DNA of 64,000 nt from Streptomyces rishiriensis (GTDB taxonomy: Bacteria > Actinomycetota > Actinomycetes > Streptomycetales > Streptomycetaceae): positions 1,488,001 through 1,552,000 of the forward strand of contig NZ_JAUSWV010000002.1 of the NCBI RefSeq assembly GCF_030815485.1, read 5' to 3'. The position numbers were made by a program, and so were the translations under genes. Below the pieces are notes generated by a model that saw only the letters and a program-made list of their open reading frames with translations, was not told the DNA's origin and ran no database searches. Of the stretch, positions 30,201 to 38,513 are shown piece by piece; position 1 is the first letter of the stretch; each line of letters begins with the position of its first letter.

Positions 30201-31929
30201 CGGTGAGTTCGGCGCGGGACTCCGCGGAGGCGGCTTCACGCGCATGGTCCGCGGCCCTGCGTGCGGCGTCTCGTGCGGCGTCCCAGGCGGCGACGGCGCT
30301 CTTCTCGGCGTCGCTGGCGGCGAGGGCGGCGCGGGCGGGGTCGGCGTCGGGCGCGCTGTCGTCGAGCCAGCCCGCGCGTACGGCCTCGGCGGTCTCCTGC
30401 TCGACCTCGGAGAGGCGCTGACGCAGGTGCCCGACCTCGCTGCGGGCGCGCTGGGCGTCGGTGGCGGCGGACGTCGAGTCCCGGTGGGCGGACTCCCCGA
30501 CCTCCTGGAGCGCCGCCGAGCGTTCCTCCTCCTCGTCGGCGAGGGCCTCCGCGTTCTCGGCGGCCGCGTGCAGGGCCCGTACGAGGTCGACGGCGGCCTC
30601 GGCGCGGGCGGCGAGCGCGGGGGCGGCGTCGCGTTCCGCCTCCTGGATCGCGGCGGAGACCCGCGCGACCCGGTCGGCGGCGGCACGGTGGCGCAGCACA
30701 ACCTCGGCGGCCTGCCAGGCGGAGTGCAGGGTGCGGGCGTCGGCGAGTTCGCGCTTCTGCGCCGCGGCGGACTTCTCGGCGCCGGCGAGCGCCAACGAGG
30801 CGTGCCGGAAAGCGAGTTCAGCCGCGATCAGGGCGCTGCGCTCGCGTGCGCTCTCGGAGTGCGTGACGGCGTGGGCGGCCGCCGTCACCCGCTGGGCGAG
30901 ATCACCGGCCCGCGCCTTCTCCCGCCGGCCGCGCGCGGACAGCCGCCGGGCCAGCGCGCGGGTGCGGCGCTCGGCGCCGGCGTGGACGTCACGCGCGCGT
31001 GCCCGCGCCTCGGCGGCCTCGACGATCCGCCCGAGCAGGTCCACCGAACCGGCGGTGAAGTCCCGTTCGGCGATCAGCTCGGCACGGCGGCCCAGCTTGT
31101 TGCCGAAGCCGCTCACCAGGTCGGCGAGCCCGTCGGTGTCCCGGGTGTCGGTCACCGCGCGCAGCAGCAGGTCGGTGAAGTCGGAGTCCTTCTTGACCGC
31201 GAAGAGGCCGGCGGCCTCGCCCTCGTCGGCGTTCATCTCCCGCTGGTAGCGGAAGAGTTCGGGGTCCAGGCCCAGCTCGCCGAGGTGCTCGATCCACCGG
31301 TCGTGGATCTCCTCCCAGTGCACCTCCAGGTGCGGATAGGCCTTACCCGCCTCGGTGAGGGCGTCCCGGAAGCCCTTCATGGTGCGCCGGCGCCCCTGCG
31401 CGCCGGAGGCGCCCTCGACGGGCGGGCGTACGGCCGTGGACTCGGCGACGGGCAGGTTGTCCAGGCTCAGCCCGGGCCCGGGCCGGAACGAGTACCAGGC
31501 CTCCGCGAACTTCCGCGGATCGTTGGACACCTGCCGCCCGCGCCACTCGCTCACCTTGCCGACGACGACGCATTCGCCGGTGAGCACGTGCTGCCACTCC
31601 AGCGCCACGTGTCCGCAGTCGTCGGCGAGCAGGAACTTCCGCAGCACGCCGGAGCTGGCGCCGCCGAGGGTGTTGCGGTGACCCGGCAGCATCACCGAGA
31701 AGATCAGCTTGAGAAGGACGGACTTGCCGCCGCCGTTCTCCAGGAAGAGCACGCCCGCGGGCGCCGGCCGGCGCGGCGGGCCGACGGGCTCCTCCGCGAA
31801 GAACTCCGCCTGCGTCGGGGCGGGGTCGGGCACGATGTCGCCCACGCCCCGCAGGTCAAGCACGGTGTCGGCGTAGCGCGCACCGGCAGGCCCGATGGAG
31901 TAGAGGCGGACCCGGGACAGCTCGTACAT
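27298..31929 (-). CDS. MukB/MksB/JetC-like SMC ATPase, 1543 residues
   Basis: Large SMC-type ATPase, third gene of a kleisin-E-SMC operon. The N-terminal Walker A reads FLENGGGKSVLLKLIF (about residues 66-80). Very long Ala/Glu/Arg-rich coiled coils flank a globular middle (about residues 620-830, with VEFLGEHGIPALPGWRYLA and LVDGVIITDP), which resembles the MukB-type hinge. Near the C-terminus, VFSGGQLLTAAIALY (from residue 1402) is the ABC signature and LFLDNPIGRAN (Asp1441, Asn1442) the Walker B. The usual catalytic Glu after that Asp is Asn here. Such complexes organise chromosomal DNA or exclude plasmids. Start ATG 31929 (MYELSRVRLYSIGPAG); the 147-bp spacer before it is repeat-rich. Confidence 0.88.
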   Translation of the reverse strand: MYELSRVRLYSIGPAGARYADTVLDLRGVGDIVPDPAPTQAEFFAEEPVGPPRRPAPAGVLFLENGGGKSVLLKLIFSVMLPGHRNTLGGASSGVLRKFLLADDCGHVALEWQHVLTGECVVVGKVSEWRGRQVSNDPRKFAEAWYSFRPGPGLSLDNLPVAESTAVRPPVEGASGAQGRRRTMKGFRDALTEAGKAYPHLEVHWEEIHDRWIEHLGELGLDPELFRYQREMNADEGEAAGLFAVKKDSDFTDLLLRAVTDTRDTDGLADLVSGFGNKLGRRAELIAERDFTAGSVDLLGRIVEAAEARARARDVHAGAERRTRALARRLSARGRREKARAGDLAQRVTAAAHAVTHSESARERSALIAAELAFRHASLALAGAEKSAAAQKRELADARTLHSAWQAAEVVLRHRAAADRVARVSAAIQEAERDAAPALAARAEAAVDLVRALHAAAENAEALADEEEERSAALQEVGESAHRDSTSAATDAQRARSEVGHLRQRLSEVEQETAEAVRAGWLDDSAPDADPARAALAASDAEKSAVAAWDAARDAARRAADHAREAASAESRAELTAARAADAGTAAHRSYEAERRLAESLAGEERLAELLGLTGGGARPRIPQPRRNGEPDDDCLLTPEDLDRCADELRGLLDDAVSSAERQLFELRTAAADDSRILGALGDGGLLPPGPDVLATVEFLGEHGIPALPGWRYLAQAVDPVDHARVLAARPELVDGVIITDPASHARAREALGDAALLPRSAVAVGTAAALLAPTPAADSRSGDVFLVPPNPAMHDEHAADEERQALRARATERDEDIRRLAARLGKDRELAARLTSWRTGCPAGRLTELARSAEEAAAFAEESEAELSEARTVRAEADEIAAEAAQVRDERQEAAQRARRAADALAGLAFRLRERAGWQVKVRELADEAAESEARAQACLERARAADEDRRGAQRAADDARRTARALRAERAEIAGAPDELPEGGPEAARASLPALREAYRAASQLYEQVGVGADLRAEQARAESDESGARTELDRLSNKVRTRAEQLLQSPDGSDGPSRQSASARAEELVQLLETRMSTASEQLGRLRGEAERHAPEDGETHTELPEELRPRDAEHAQALLRTATAELAARSEALDQSRAAHAELLAGHRAAEDAVGGFDEIAAMLRDLLREHISEEEQEEPEPYPGTLEEARRSAAEARRSLRGCATELSAAESAVREASDILVRHANSTRYEQVRTPARQQIRELPASALPEHAQKWANAFAPRLRVLTDELEQLERNRDSIVDRLRGLVESALATLRSAQRLSRLPEGLGEWSGQEFLRIRFEEPDQSTLTERLGEVVDEATRAAVKKNSDLRRDGMSLLLRGVGAALQPKGVAVEILKPDAVLRAERVPVGQMGDVFSGGQLLTAAIALYCTMAALRSNDRGRDKHRYAGTLFLDNPIGRANATYLLELQRAVSDALGVQLLYTTGLFDTTALAEFPLVIRLRNDADLRAGLKYISVEEHLRPGLPQQAPAGEDEAAQVRSEITATRMYKRPAPNAG

Positions 31930-32076
31930 GGCGGACTCTCGTAAGTCTTCGGCAGATCGGAGGGGGGAGGCGCTTCGAGCTCGGGGACCGAGGGCCCGTG
32001 AGCTCAGAAGCTTTGAGGCTCTGTGGTCCTGAAGCTCTCCAGGGCTGAAGCTCGGAAGCCCTGTGGCTCTGAAGCG

Positions 32077-32955
32077 TCAGGAGTGGAACGGCAGACCGGC
32101 GTCGGCCACCAGATCCAGGTCGTCGGTCTCCTCGGCGGGCAGCAGCGTCGGCGAGCCGTCGGTCACCGGGACGACGCCCAGCTCCAGCAGCTCGGCCATG
32201 GCCGCACCACCCGCCATGTCACGCACCTGGAGCTGATAGCGGGCGGTCGTCCGGTAGGTGCCGCCGCCGTCGTCACCGGTCCGCTGGAGGAAGCCGGAGT
32301 CCGTGAGGAACGCGACGGCCTTGCCGACGATGCCGGTCGTCGAACCGGCGAGTCTGCGCGCGTCCTTGGTGGCGCCGGTGGAGCTGCGTCTGGCCCAGAT
32401 CCGCCAGGCGGCCTCCAGTCCGGGCGCGTCGGTGGCCGGGTCGGTGTTCTCGCCCTGCTCCTCCGCCCGCTCCTCCAGCCGACGGCAGGCCTGACGGACG
32501 AAGGCGTCGACTCCGTTGACGCTGACCCGGCCGATGTAGCCGTCGTCGGCCAGGTCCTCCGGCCGGGGGAACGCCATCGCGGCGACCGAGAGATGCGCGA
32601 GCCCGTGCAGGAACCGGTCGCCGCCGTCGGCGGACGTACGACGCGCGTAGTCCCCCATGCGCACGGCGAACACCGAGTCCTCGGCGGCGGTCACCGCCAT
32701 CCCCGCGCGCGGGGACACCTCCAGCACGATCAGTCCGAGTCCGGCGGCCACGGCGTCGGCGAGCCGCGCGAACGCCGGATCCTCCCGGTACCTCCGGAGC
32801 AGGTCCGCGTACTCCTGGTCCCGCGCGGGCTGCAACTTGGGGAGCAGCCCGAAGGCGACGAGCCGCGCCGCGTCGGCGGCGTCGGCGGGGGTGACGGGGG
32901 CGTTCACCGCCGGGGCGGGGGCCTCCGTATCGCTCCACTCGACGTGCTCGGTCAC
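32077..32955 (-). CDS. MukE/MksE/JetB-like subunit
   Basis: 292 residues, from GTG 32955 behind AAGGAG. Winged-helix-type protein: the C-terminal half (LAGSTTGIVGKAVAFLTDSG, TYRTTARYQLQVRDMAG) looks like the wHTH part of E-type subunits, with an N-terminal helical domain (ADLLRRYREDPAFARLADAV). Position between a kleisin-like gene (52 bp upstream) and the SMC gene, and its size, support the assignment more than direct motifs do. It is expected to bind the kleisin and modulate SMC-DNA binding. Confidence 0.75.
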   Translation of the reverse strand: MTEHVEWSDTEAPAPAVNAPVTPADAADAARLVAFGLLPKLQPARDQEYADLLRRYREDPAFARLADAVAAGLGLIVLEVSPRAGMAVTAAEDSVFAVRMGDYARRTSADGGDRFLHGLAHLSVAAMAFPRPEDLADDGYIGRVSVNGVDAFVRQACRRLEERAEEQGENTDPATDAPGLEAAWRIWARRSSTGATKDARRLAGSTTGIVGKAVAFLTDSGFLQRTGDDGGGTYRTTARYQLQVRDMAGGAAMAELLELGVVPVTDGSPTLLPAEETDDLDLVADAGLPFHS

Positions 32956-33007
32956 AGCTTCGGCTCCTTGGTGTCGCGGTACTCGTCCACTCGGTTCCCG
33001 ACCCGGC

Positions 33008-34537
33008 TCATGCCGCCTCCGTGCGGTCCGCCGCCATGCCCGCGGCGTCCAGCAGGGCGGTGCCGACGATGAGATCGGCCCCGCCGAACCCCGGGTCGTC
33101 CAGTTCCTTGCCGTCGTCCACGGCGAACAGCAGCTTCTCCTCGCCCTGGCGGTAGGCGGTGCCCACGGCCGGGCTGGCGGCGTGCACGGCCAGCAGTGCC
33201 ACCAGGTAGGCCAGCTCCTCGCCGTCCTTGGCGCGGGCCTCCTCGAGCAGTCCCGAAAGCCGTCGCGGCGCGTCCGCCGGCAGATCGAGCAGCTCCTTGG
33301 CCATCGCCAGCTGTTCCTCGCTGAACCGGCTGTCGTCCGGCGTCGCGATGAGGTCCGGTTCCGGCATCTCCGCCCCCAGGTGCTCCCGCTCCACCGGCGG
33401 CGTCAGCAGCAGGTCGACGAGATCGCCCACCCGCACCGACACCGGCGTGCGCAATCCGGTGCCGTGGGCGAAGAACGCGTCGGTGACCCGGACCGCCTGC
33501 TCCAGCGGCAAGGGAAGCACGGGTGTGACGAGGTGCCCGTAGAGGTCGATCCCGGAGGACGTCCTGGGCGTGGCGAAGGCCTGCCGGTCCTGCTCGGCGC
33601 GGAACAGCGGTCCGGCCTCCAGCAGCCGGGACTGAAGCTGGGTGTGCCGGCGGATGCAGTCCTTCACGATGTCGACGAGCTCGGCGGCCCGTCGCTTGTT
33701 CTCCGCGTCCTCGATCTCGTCGCGTGCCTTGCGGATGTTGGTGAGGATCGCGTTCTCGTGGCGGTAGCGGTCGGCGACGTGGTCGAGGGCCTCGGCGATC
33801 ATGTCGGGTACGGCGTTGAGCCAGTCCACCGCGCGCACGTTGCGCCGGGTCGCCTCCAGGGCGCGGCGCAGCGTCTCCGAGTACTGCACGGTGCGATAGC
33901 GGGCCTGCTCCGCGGCCAGCTGGGCGTCGGCGAGACGGCCACGCCTGACGAGCACCTCGAGCTTGACCTCGGCCGCGATCTGCGCGCTGGTGACGTCGGT
34001 GTCGAGGGCGCCGACGAGGACGTTGACCGCCTCGTCGGTCGTGCGGAGGTAGACCGCGCCGTCGTATCCGGGGACCTCTTCGATGAGCTTGAAGTCGTAG
34101 TCCCGGCGTACGTAGGTGCCGTCCGGCGCGAAGGTCCCGTACATGGCCCGGAAGCCGCGGTCGACGCTGCCGACGTTGATCAGGTTCTCCAGGACCCAGC
34201 GGGCCACCCGCTCGTGCTCGGCGACGGGTCGCCGCGGGGCCTGCGCGGCGATGCGCGGCATGAGGCGGGCCACTATCTGGTCGTGGTCCGCGCCGGTGTC
34301 GAAGTCCATGTTGAGGGTGACGAGGTCGATGGCGGCGAGGGCGATCTCCGCCATGCCGTAGACGGAGTACTCACCGGCGAGGTTGGCCTTGCGCGCGTCG
34401 AGGTCGTGGATCGGCGCGGTGCAGGCGAGCGCGCGCAGCCGCCGCGCCAGCCCCTCGTCGGCGGCCGGGCCCGGTGCGGGGCGCGGCCCCGCGCTGAGCT
34501 GGGGCGGAACACGGTCCGTCGACACAGGCGAAGTCAC
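33008..34537 (-). CDS. MukF/MksF/JetA-like kleisin subunit
   Basis: 509 residues from GTG 34537. All-helical protein with winged-helix-like ends and a central coiled region (AENKRRAAELVDIVKDCIRR), as expected for an F-type kleisin that bridges the SMC heads. First gene of the three-gene unit. The GTG lies 7 bases after a -10-like TAGTCT, so the mRNA may be leaderless. Assignment rests on operon order, length and fold type; I do not see a short diagnostic motif. No toprim-containing JetD-type nuclease gene is adjacent. Confidence 0.72.
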   Translation of the reverse strand: MTSPVSTDRVPPQLSAGPRPAPGPAADEGLARRLRALACTAPIHDLDARKANLAGEYSVYGMAEIALAAIDLVTLNMDFDTGADHDQIVARLMPRIAAQAPRRPVAEHERVARWVLENLINVGSVDRGFRAMYGTFAPDGTYVRRDYDFKLIEEVPGYDGAVYLRTTDEAVNVLVGALDTDVTSAQIAAEVKLEVLVRRGRLADAQLAAEQARYRTVQYSETLRRALEATRRNVRAVDWLNAVPDMIAEALDHVADRYRHENAILTNIRKARDEIEDAENKRRAAELVDIVKDCIRRHTQLQSRLLEAGPLFRAEQDRQAFATPRTSSGIDLYGHLVTPVLPLPLEQAVRVTDAFFAHGTGLRTPVSVRVGDLVDLLLTPPVEREHLGAEMPEPDLIATPDDSRFSEEQLAMAKELLDLPADAPRRLSGLLEEARAKDGEELAYLVALLAVHAASPAVGTAYRQGEEKLLFAVDDGKELDDPGFGGADLIVGTALLDAAGMAADRTEAA

Positions 34538-34544
34538 GGTGCAC

Positions 34545-34550
34545 AGACTA
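34545..34550 (-). promoter_or_regulatory. Candidate -10 box of the kleisin-E-SMC operon, leaderless start
   Basis: Minus-strand TAGTCT lies 7 bases before the GTG at 34537, the geometry of a leaderless mRNA. A poor -35, TTGGGT, is at 34570-34575 (19-base spacer). No ribosome site precedes the GTG. Confidence 0.45.
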
Positions 34551-34610
34551 GGTCCTCGGTCTGACATCGACCCAAACGAGGCGGATCGCCTCCGGCGGCC
34601 GGGCGGGCGA

Positions 34611-34678
34611 CCACCGGCCGTGTTCCGTCTGCGGGCCGGTGCGGCCACCGGCCGTGTTCCGTCTGCGGGCCGGTGCGG
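34611..34678. repeat. 34-bp perfect tandem duplication
   Basis: Two identical, directly adjacent 34-bp units (34611-34644 and 34645-34678), each beginning CCACCGGCCGTGTTCCGTCT. They lie in the gap between the gntR stop and the promoter of the SMC operon. Confidence 0.97.
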
Positions 34679-34703
34679 GCCTGCCGCGCGGTTCCCCGCG
34701 CCG

Positions 34704-35405
34704 CTACAGGCCGCGGTCCTCCCCGACCCTTCGCCGGTAGACCTCGACCACCCTTGCCAGGGAATCCTCGAGGTAGACCGTGAGCAGTTGCTCGGCCTCC
34801 GCCTTGTCACCTGCCTGGAGGGCCTGAAGGATCTGGCGATTGCGCTGGAGGTACGGCTCGTGCAGCCGGCGTGGCTCGTCGACGAGGTGGAAGGCGAGGC
34901 GCAGTTCGGCGAAGACGCTGCGCATCAGCTCGTCGGTGCGCACGCTTCCGGCCAGGGCCACCAGTTCGCGGTGGAAGTGGAAGTTGGCGGTGCCCAGCCC
35001 TTTCCAGTCACTCTCGACGGACGCGATCTGCCCCTCGGTGACGCTCGCCCGCAGGCCCTCCAGCGCGTACGGCGGCTCTCCCAGCCCGCGTACCACGGCG
35101 CACTCGACCAGCGCGCGCGTGCGGTAGATGTCCTCGACGTCCTCGACGGTCAGGACCCGGACGAACACGCCCCGGTTCAGCTCGTGGACGAGCAGGCGTT
35201 CGTGGGTGAGCAGCCGGAACGCCTCGCGCAGCGTGTTGCGGGAAACGCCGAGCGCCCCGCCGATGCTGTCCTCCGACAGCCGCGTGCCAGGCGGGAAATA
35301 GCCCTCGGCGATGCGGCTCCTGAGGATGTCCGAAACCCGTTCGGCCGTGCTCGTGCGGCCCAGGAGGGCGCGGTCGTCGGCCAGTCCCGCCAGCTGCTCT
35401 GCCAT
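34704..35405 (-). CDS. GntR-family regulator (FadR/FCD type) of the oxoproline cluster
   Basis: 233 residues. N-terminal winged helix-turn-helix ([20 protein letters not shown], then [12 protein letters not shown]), followed by an all-helical FCD ligand domain with metal-type histidines ([14 protein letters not shown]). It is divergent from the MFS transporter of the 5-oxoproline cluster, and a 19-bp palindrome lies between them. It plausibly represses that cluster, as KipR does in Bacillus, although KipR belongs to the IclR family. The ribosome site before ATG 35405 is weak. Confidence 0.88.
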   Translation of the reverse strand: MAEQLAGLADDRALLGRTSTAERVSDILRSRIAEGYFPPGTRLSEDSIGGALGVSRNTLREAFRLLTHERLLVHELNRGVFVRVLTVEDVEDIYRTRALVECAVVRGLGEPPYALEGLRASVTEGQIASVESDWKGLGTANFHFHRELVALAGSVRTDELMRSVFAELRLAFHLVDEPRRLHEPYLQRNRQILQALQAGDKAEAEQLLTVYLEDSLARVVEVYRRRVGEDRGL

Positions 35406-35453
35406 GCCCGGAATTCAACCGCAGACACGGGAACGAAACAACGTGGGTATTGA

Positions 35454-35472
35454 AGGATCGTTCAACGATCCT
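35454..35472. promoter_or_regulatory. Operator palindrome for the GntR regulator
   Basis: Perfect palindrome AGGATCGTT-C-AACGATCCT, 19 bp, 49 bp from the gntR start and 101 bp from the transporter start. GntR/FadR-type dimers bind sites of this symmetry, so it is the likely control point for both directions. Confidence 0.75.
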
Positions 35473-35572
35473 CTACCTTCCTCTCATGGCCCCGCCCGTC
35501 CCCACCGCGGCGACCGCCTCCGCACGGCACGGCTCACTCCCAGCACCCCTCCTCCCACCGCGAGGTGCCCCC

Positions 35573-36874
35573 ATGAGCACGCCCCTCCCACCCCGGACCC
35601 CGGCCACCGACATCCGGCCCGCCACCTCCGAGAACGCGCCCGACGACGGCGCCCTGGCCTGGCTGCGGGCCCTCGGTCCGCGCGGCCGCCGCGCCTTCGC
35701 CGGCGCGTTCGGCGGCTACGCCCTCGACTCCTACGACTACTTCACGCTGCCGCTGAGCATGGTCGCGCTGGCGGCGTACTTCGGCCTGGACAGCGGCCAG
35801 ACCGGCCTGTTCACCACCGTCACCCTGGTCGCCTCCGCGATCGGCGGCGCCGTGGCGGGCGTCCTCGCCGACCGCATCGGCCGGGTCCGGGCCCTGATGA
35901 TCACGGTGATCACCTACGCGGTCTTCACCGTCGCCTGCGGTTTCGCGCCCAGCTACGAGATGCTGCTGGTCTTCCGGTCCCTTCAGGGCCTCGGCTTCGG
36001 CGGCGAGTGGGCGGTCGGCGCGATCCTGGTCGCGGAGTACGCGAGCGCGCAGCACCGGGGCCGCACCCTCGGCGCGGTCCAGAGCTCGTGGGCCGTCGGC
36101 TGGGGCCTCGCGGCACTGGCCTACACGCTGGTCTTCTCCTTCTTCGGCGACGACGTCGCCTGGCGCGTGATGTTCTGGACGGGAGCCCTGCCCGCGCTGC
36201 TCGTGGTGTGGATGCGGCGCCGGGTACAGGACGCGCCGGAGGCCACCGCGGCCCGCGAGCAGAGCGCCGAGAAGGGCTCGTTCCCGGCGATCTTCAAGGG
36301 ACCGCTGCTGCGGACGACCGTCTTCGCGGGCCTGCTCTCCACCGGTGTGCAGGGCGGCTACTACACCCTGGCGACCTGGGTGCCGACGTATCTGAAGTCC
36401 GAGCGCGGCCTGTCGGTGGTCGGCACCGGCGGCTATCTGACCTTCCTGATCTCGGGAGCCTTCCTCGGCTATCTCACCGGCGGCCACCTCACCGACCGGC
36501 TGGGCCGGCGCCGCAACATCTGGCTGTTCGCCCTGCTCTCGGCGGTGTGCATCCTGGCGTACGCGAACATCCCGACCGGTGCGGACACCGTGCTCCTCGT
36601 GCTCGGTTTCCCGCTCGGGTTCTGCATGTCGGCAATCTTCAGCGGCTTCGGCTCCTACCTGAGCGAGCTGTACCCGACGGCTCTGCGCGGCACGGGACAG
36701 GGCTTCACGTACAACACCGGCCGCGCCGTGGGCGCCGTCTTCCCCACCACGGTGGGCTTCCTGGCCGACAGCTGGGGCGTGGGCGGCGCCCTGGTCTTCG
36801 GCGCGATCGGCTACGCCATCGCCGCCCTGGCGCTGCTGGGACTTCCGGAGACCCGCGGGAAGGAACTGGAATGA
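35573..36874 (+). CDS. MFS transporter of the 5-oxoproline cluster
   Basis: 433 residues, 12 membrane segments, sugar/metabolite:proton symporter type. Loop 2-3 reads [15 protein letters not shown] and helix 4-5 [16 protein letters not shown], characteristic of aromatic acid or carboxylate symporters. The downstream DUF1445 gene overlaps its stop by 4 bases (ATGA), so this is the first gene of a pxp operon. Probably imports 5-oxoproline or a related carboxylate; this is inferred from neighbours. ATG 35573 follows GAGG. Confidence 0.9.
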   Translation: MSTPLPPRTPATDIRPATSENAPDDGALAWLRALGPRGRRAFAGAFGGYALDSYDYFTLPLSMVALAAYFGLDSGQTGLFTTVTLVASAIGGAVAGVLADRIGRVRALMITVITYAVFTVACGFAPSYEMLLVFRSLQGLGFGGEWAVGAILVAEYASAQHRGRTLGAVQSSWAVGWGLAALAYTLVFSFFGDDVAWRVMFWTGALPALLVVWMRRRVQDAPEATAAREQSAEKGSFPAIFKGPLLRTTVFAGLLSTGVQGGYYTLATWVPTYLKSERGLSVVGTGGYLTFLISGAFLGYLTGGHLTDRLGRRRNIWLFALLSAVCILAYANIPTGADTVLLVLGFPLGFCMSAIFSGFGSYLSELYPTALRGTGQGFTYNTGRAVGAVFPTTVGFLADSWGVGGALVFGAIGYAIAALALLGLPETRGKELE

Positions 36875-37725
36875 ACCGTCCGATCCTCTCGCAGGACCGC
36901 CGTCCACCCCTCGTCGACGACCGTCCTGTCACCCTCCTCGACGAGCACGCGCACGCGTGGAGCCCCGCCGCCGCCCGGACCCGCTTCCGGGCGGGCCTGG
37001 CGGGCCCCACCGCAGGGGTCGCGGGCGGACACACACAGGTCAACCTGATCTCGGTGCCCGCCGACTGGGCGTACGACATGCTCCTGTTCTGCCAGCGCAA
37101 CCCGAAGCCCTGTCCCGTCCTCGACGTCACGGACACCGGCTCCTGGACGACCGTGCTGGCCGAGGGCGCCGACCTGCGCACCGATCTGCCGCGCTACCGG
37201 GTCTGGGAACACGGCGAGCTGGTGGACGAGCCGACGGACGTGCGCGCGTACTGGCGTGAGGACCTGGTGTCGTTCCTGATCGGGTGCAGCTTCACGTTCG
37301 AGTGGGCGCTGTCCGGGGCGGGTGTCCCGATCCGCCACGTCGAACAGGGGCGCAACGTCCCGATGTACGTGACGAACCGCCCGTGCAGGCCCGCGGGGCG
37401 GCTGCACGGCCCCATGGTGGTGTCGATGCGGCCGGTGCCGCCGCAGCATCTCGCGGCGGCCATCCGGGAGAGCAGTCTGCTCCCGGCGGTGCACGGCGGC
37501 CCCGTACACTGCGGCGATCCTTCGGGACTGGGCATCGACGATCTCGGCCGGCCCGACTTCGGGGACCCGGTGGAAGCCGCGCCGGACGACATCCCGGTGT
37601 TCTGGGCCTGCGGCGTGACCCCACAGGCCGCGGTGATGGCCTCACGCCCGCCGTTCGCCCTCACCCACGCGCCGGGACAGATGTTCCTCACCGACGCCCG
37701 CGACGAGCAGTACCGCGTGGCTTGA
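36871..37725 (+). CDS. DUF1445 putative hydro-lyase (YcsI family)
   Basis: 284 residues, YcsI/DUF1445 family, with conserved blocks [33 protein letters not shown] and the C-terminal [15 protein letters not shown]. Relatives include mitochondrial D-glutamate cyclase, which makes 5-oxo-D-proline from D-glutamate. In Bacillus ycsI sits in the ycsFGI-kipI-kipA operon, the same content as here. Translation is coupled to the transporter (4-base overlap). Cyclase activity toward glutamate is a reasonable guess, not shown by sequence. Confidence 0.88.
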   Translation: MNRPILSQDRRPPLVDDRPVTLLDEHAHAWSPAAARTRFRAGLAGPTAGVAGGHTQVNLISVPADWAYDMLLFCQRNPKPCPVLDVTDTGSWTTVLAEGADLRTDLPRYRVWEHGELVDEPTDVRAYWREDLVSFLIGCSFTFEWALSGAGVPIRHVEQGRNVPMYVTNRPCRPAGRLHGPMVVSMRPVPPQHLAAAIRESSLLPAVHGGPVHCGDPSGLGIDDLGRPDFGDPVEAAPDDIPVFWACGVTPQAAVMASRPPFALTHAPGQMFLTDARDEQYRVA

Positions 37726-37745
37726 GAAGGAGATACGAAGGAACC

Positions 37746-38513
37746 ATGACCGCGACGACCGCGATCGATCTGAACGCCGACCTCGGCGAGGGCTTCGGCC
37801 GCTGGCGGCTGACCGACGACGAGCGCCTGCTGTCCGTCGTCAGCAGCGCCAACGTGGCCTGTGGCTTCCACGCCGGAGACCCGGTCACCATGCGCCGGGT
37901 GTGCGAGCTGGCGGCCGAACGGGGCGTGACGATCGGCGCGCAGGTCTCCTACCGGGACCTGGCGGGGTTCGGGCGGCGCGCCATGGACGTGCCGCCCGCC
38001 GAACTGGCCGCCGAGGTGGCGTACCAGATCGGCGCCCTGGAGGTGTTCGCCCGGGCGGCGGGCGCGCGCGTGGCGTACGTGAAGCCGCACGGCGCGCTCT
38101 ACAACCGGGTCGTGCACGACGAGGAACAGGCGGGCGCGGTGATCGACGGGGTACTTCTCGCCGACGCCGCGCTGCCCGTTCTCGGGCTGCCCGGCTCACG
38201 CCTGCTGGAGCTGGCCCGAGGGGCGGGGCTCCCGGCCGTCCCGGAGGCCTTCGCGGACCGTGCCTACACCGAGGAGGGCACGCTCGTGCCCCGTGGCCGG
38301 GCCGGGGCCGTGGTCACCGATCCGGACGCCGTCGTGGAACGGTCGGTGCGCCTGGCCCGCCTCGGTCAGGTCGCCTCCCAGGCGGGACCGTCCATCGCGG
38401 TGCACGCGCGTTCGCTGTGCCTGCACGGCGACACACCCGGCGCGGTGGAGCTGGCCTGCCGGGTCCGGCGTGGGCTGGAGGAGTCGGGCGTACGGGTGGA
38501 GGCCTTCGCATGA
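37746..38513 (+). CDS. pxpA: 5-oxoprolinase subunit A (LamB/YcsF family)
   Basis: 255 residues. PxpABC is the ATP-dependent prokaryotic 5-oxoprolinase that opens 5-oxoproline to glutamate. The family opening DLNADLGEGFG, ANVACGFHAGDP and AYVKPHGALYN are all present. GGA precedes the ATG by 5 bases. The stop overlaps the pxpB start by 4 bases. Confidence 0.94.
   Translation: MTATTAIDLNADLGEGFGRWRLTDDERLLSVVSSANVACGFHAGDPVTMRRVCELAAERGVTIGAQVSYRDLAGFGRRAMDVPPAELAAEVAYQIGALEVFARAAGARVAYVKPHGALYNRVVHDEEQAGAVIDGVLLADAALPVLGLPGSRLLELARGAGLPAVPEAFADRAYTEEGTLVPRGRAGAVVTDPDAVVERSVRLARLGQVASQAGPSIAVHARSLCLHGDTPGAVELACRVRRGLEESGVRVEAFA

Noticed and set aside
27412..31944. A 1510-residue open frame on the plus strand opposite the SMC gene
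   Set aside because: High-GC antisense shadow: biased composition, no family motifs, while the minus strand has Walker A, signature and Walker B.
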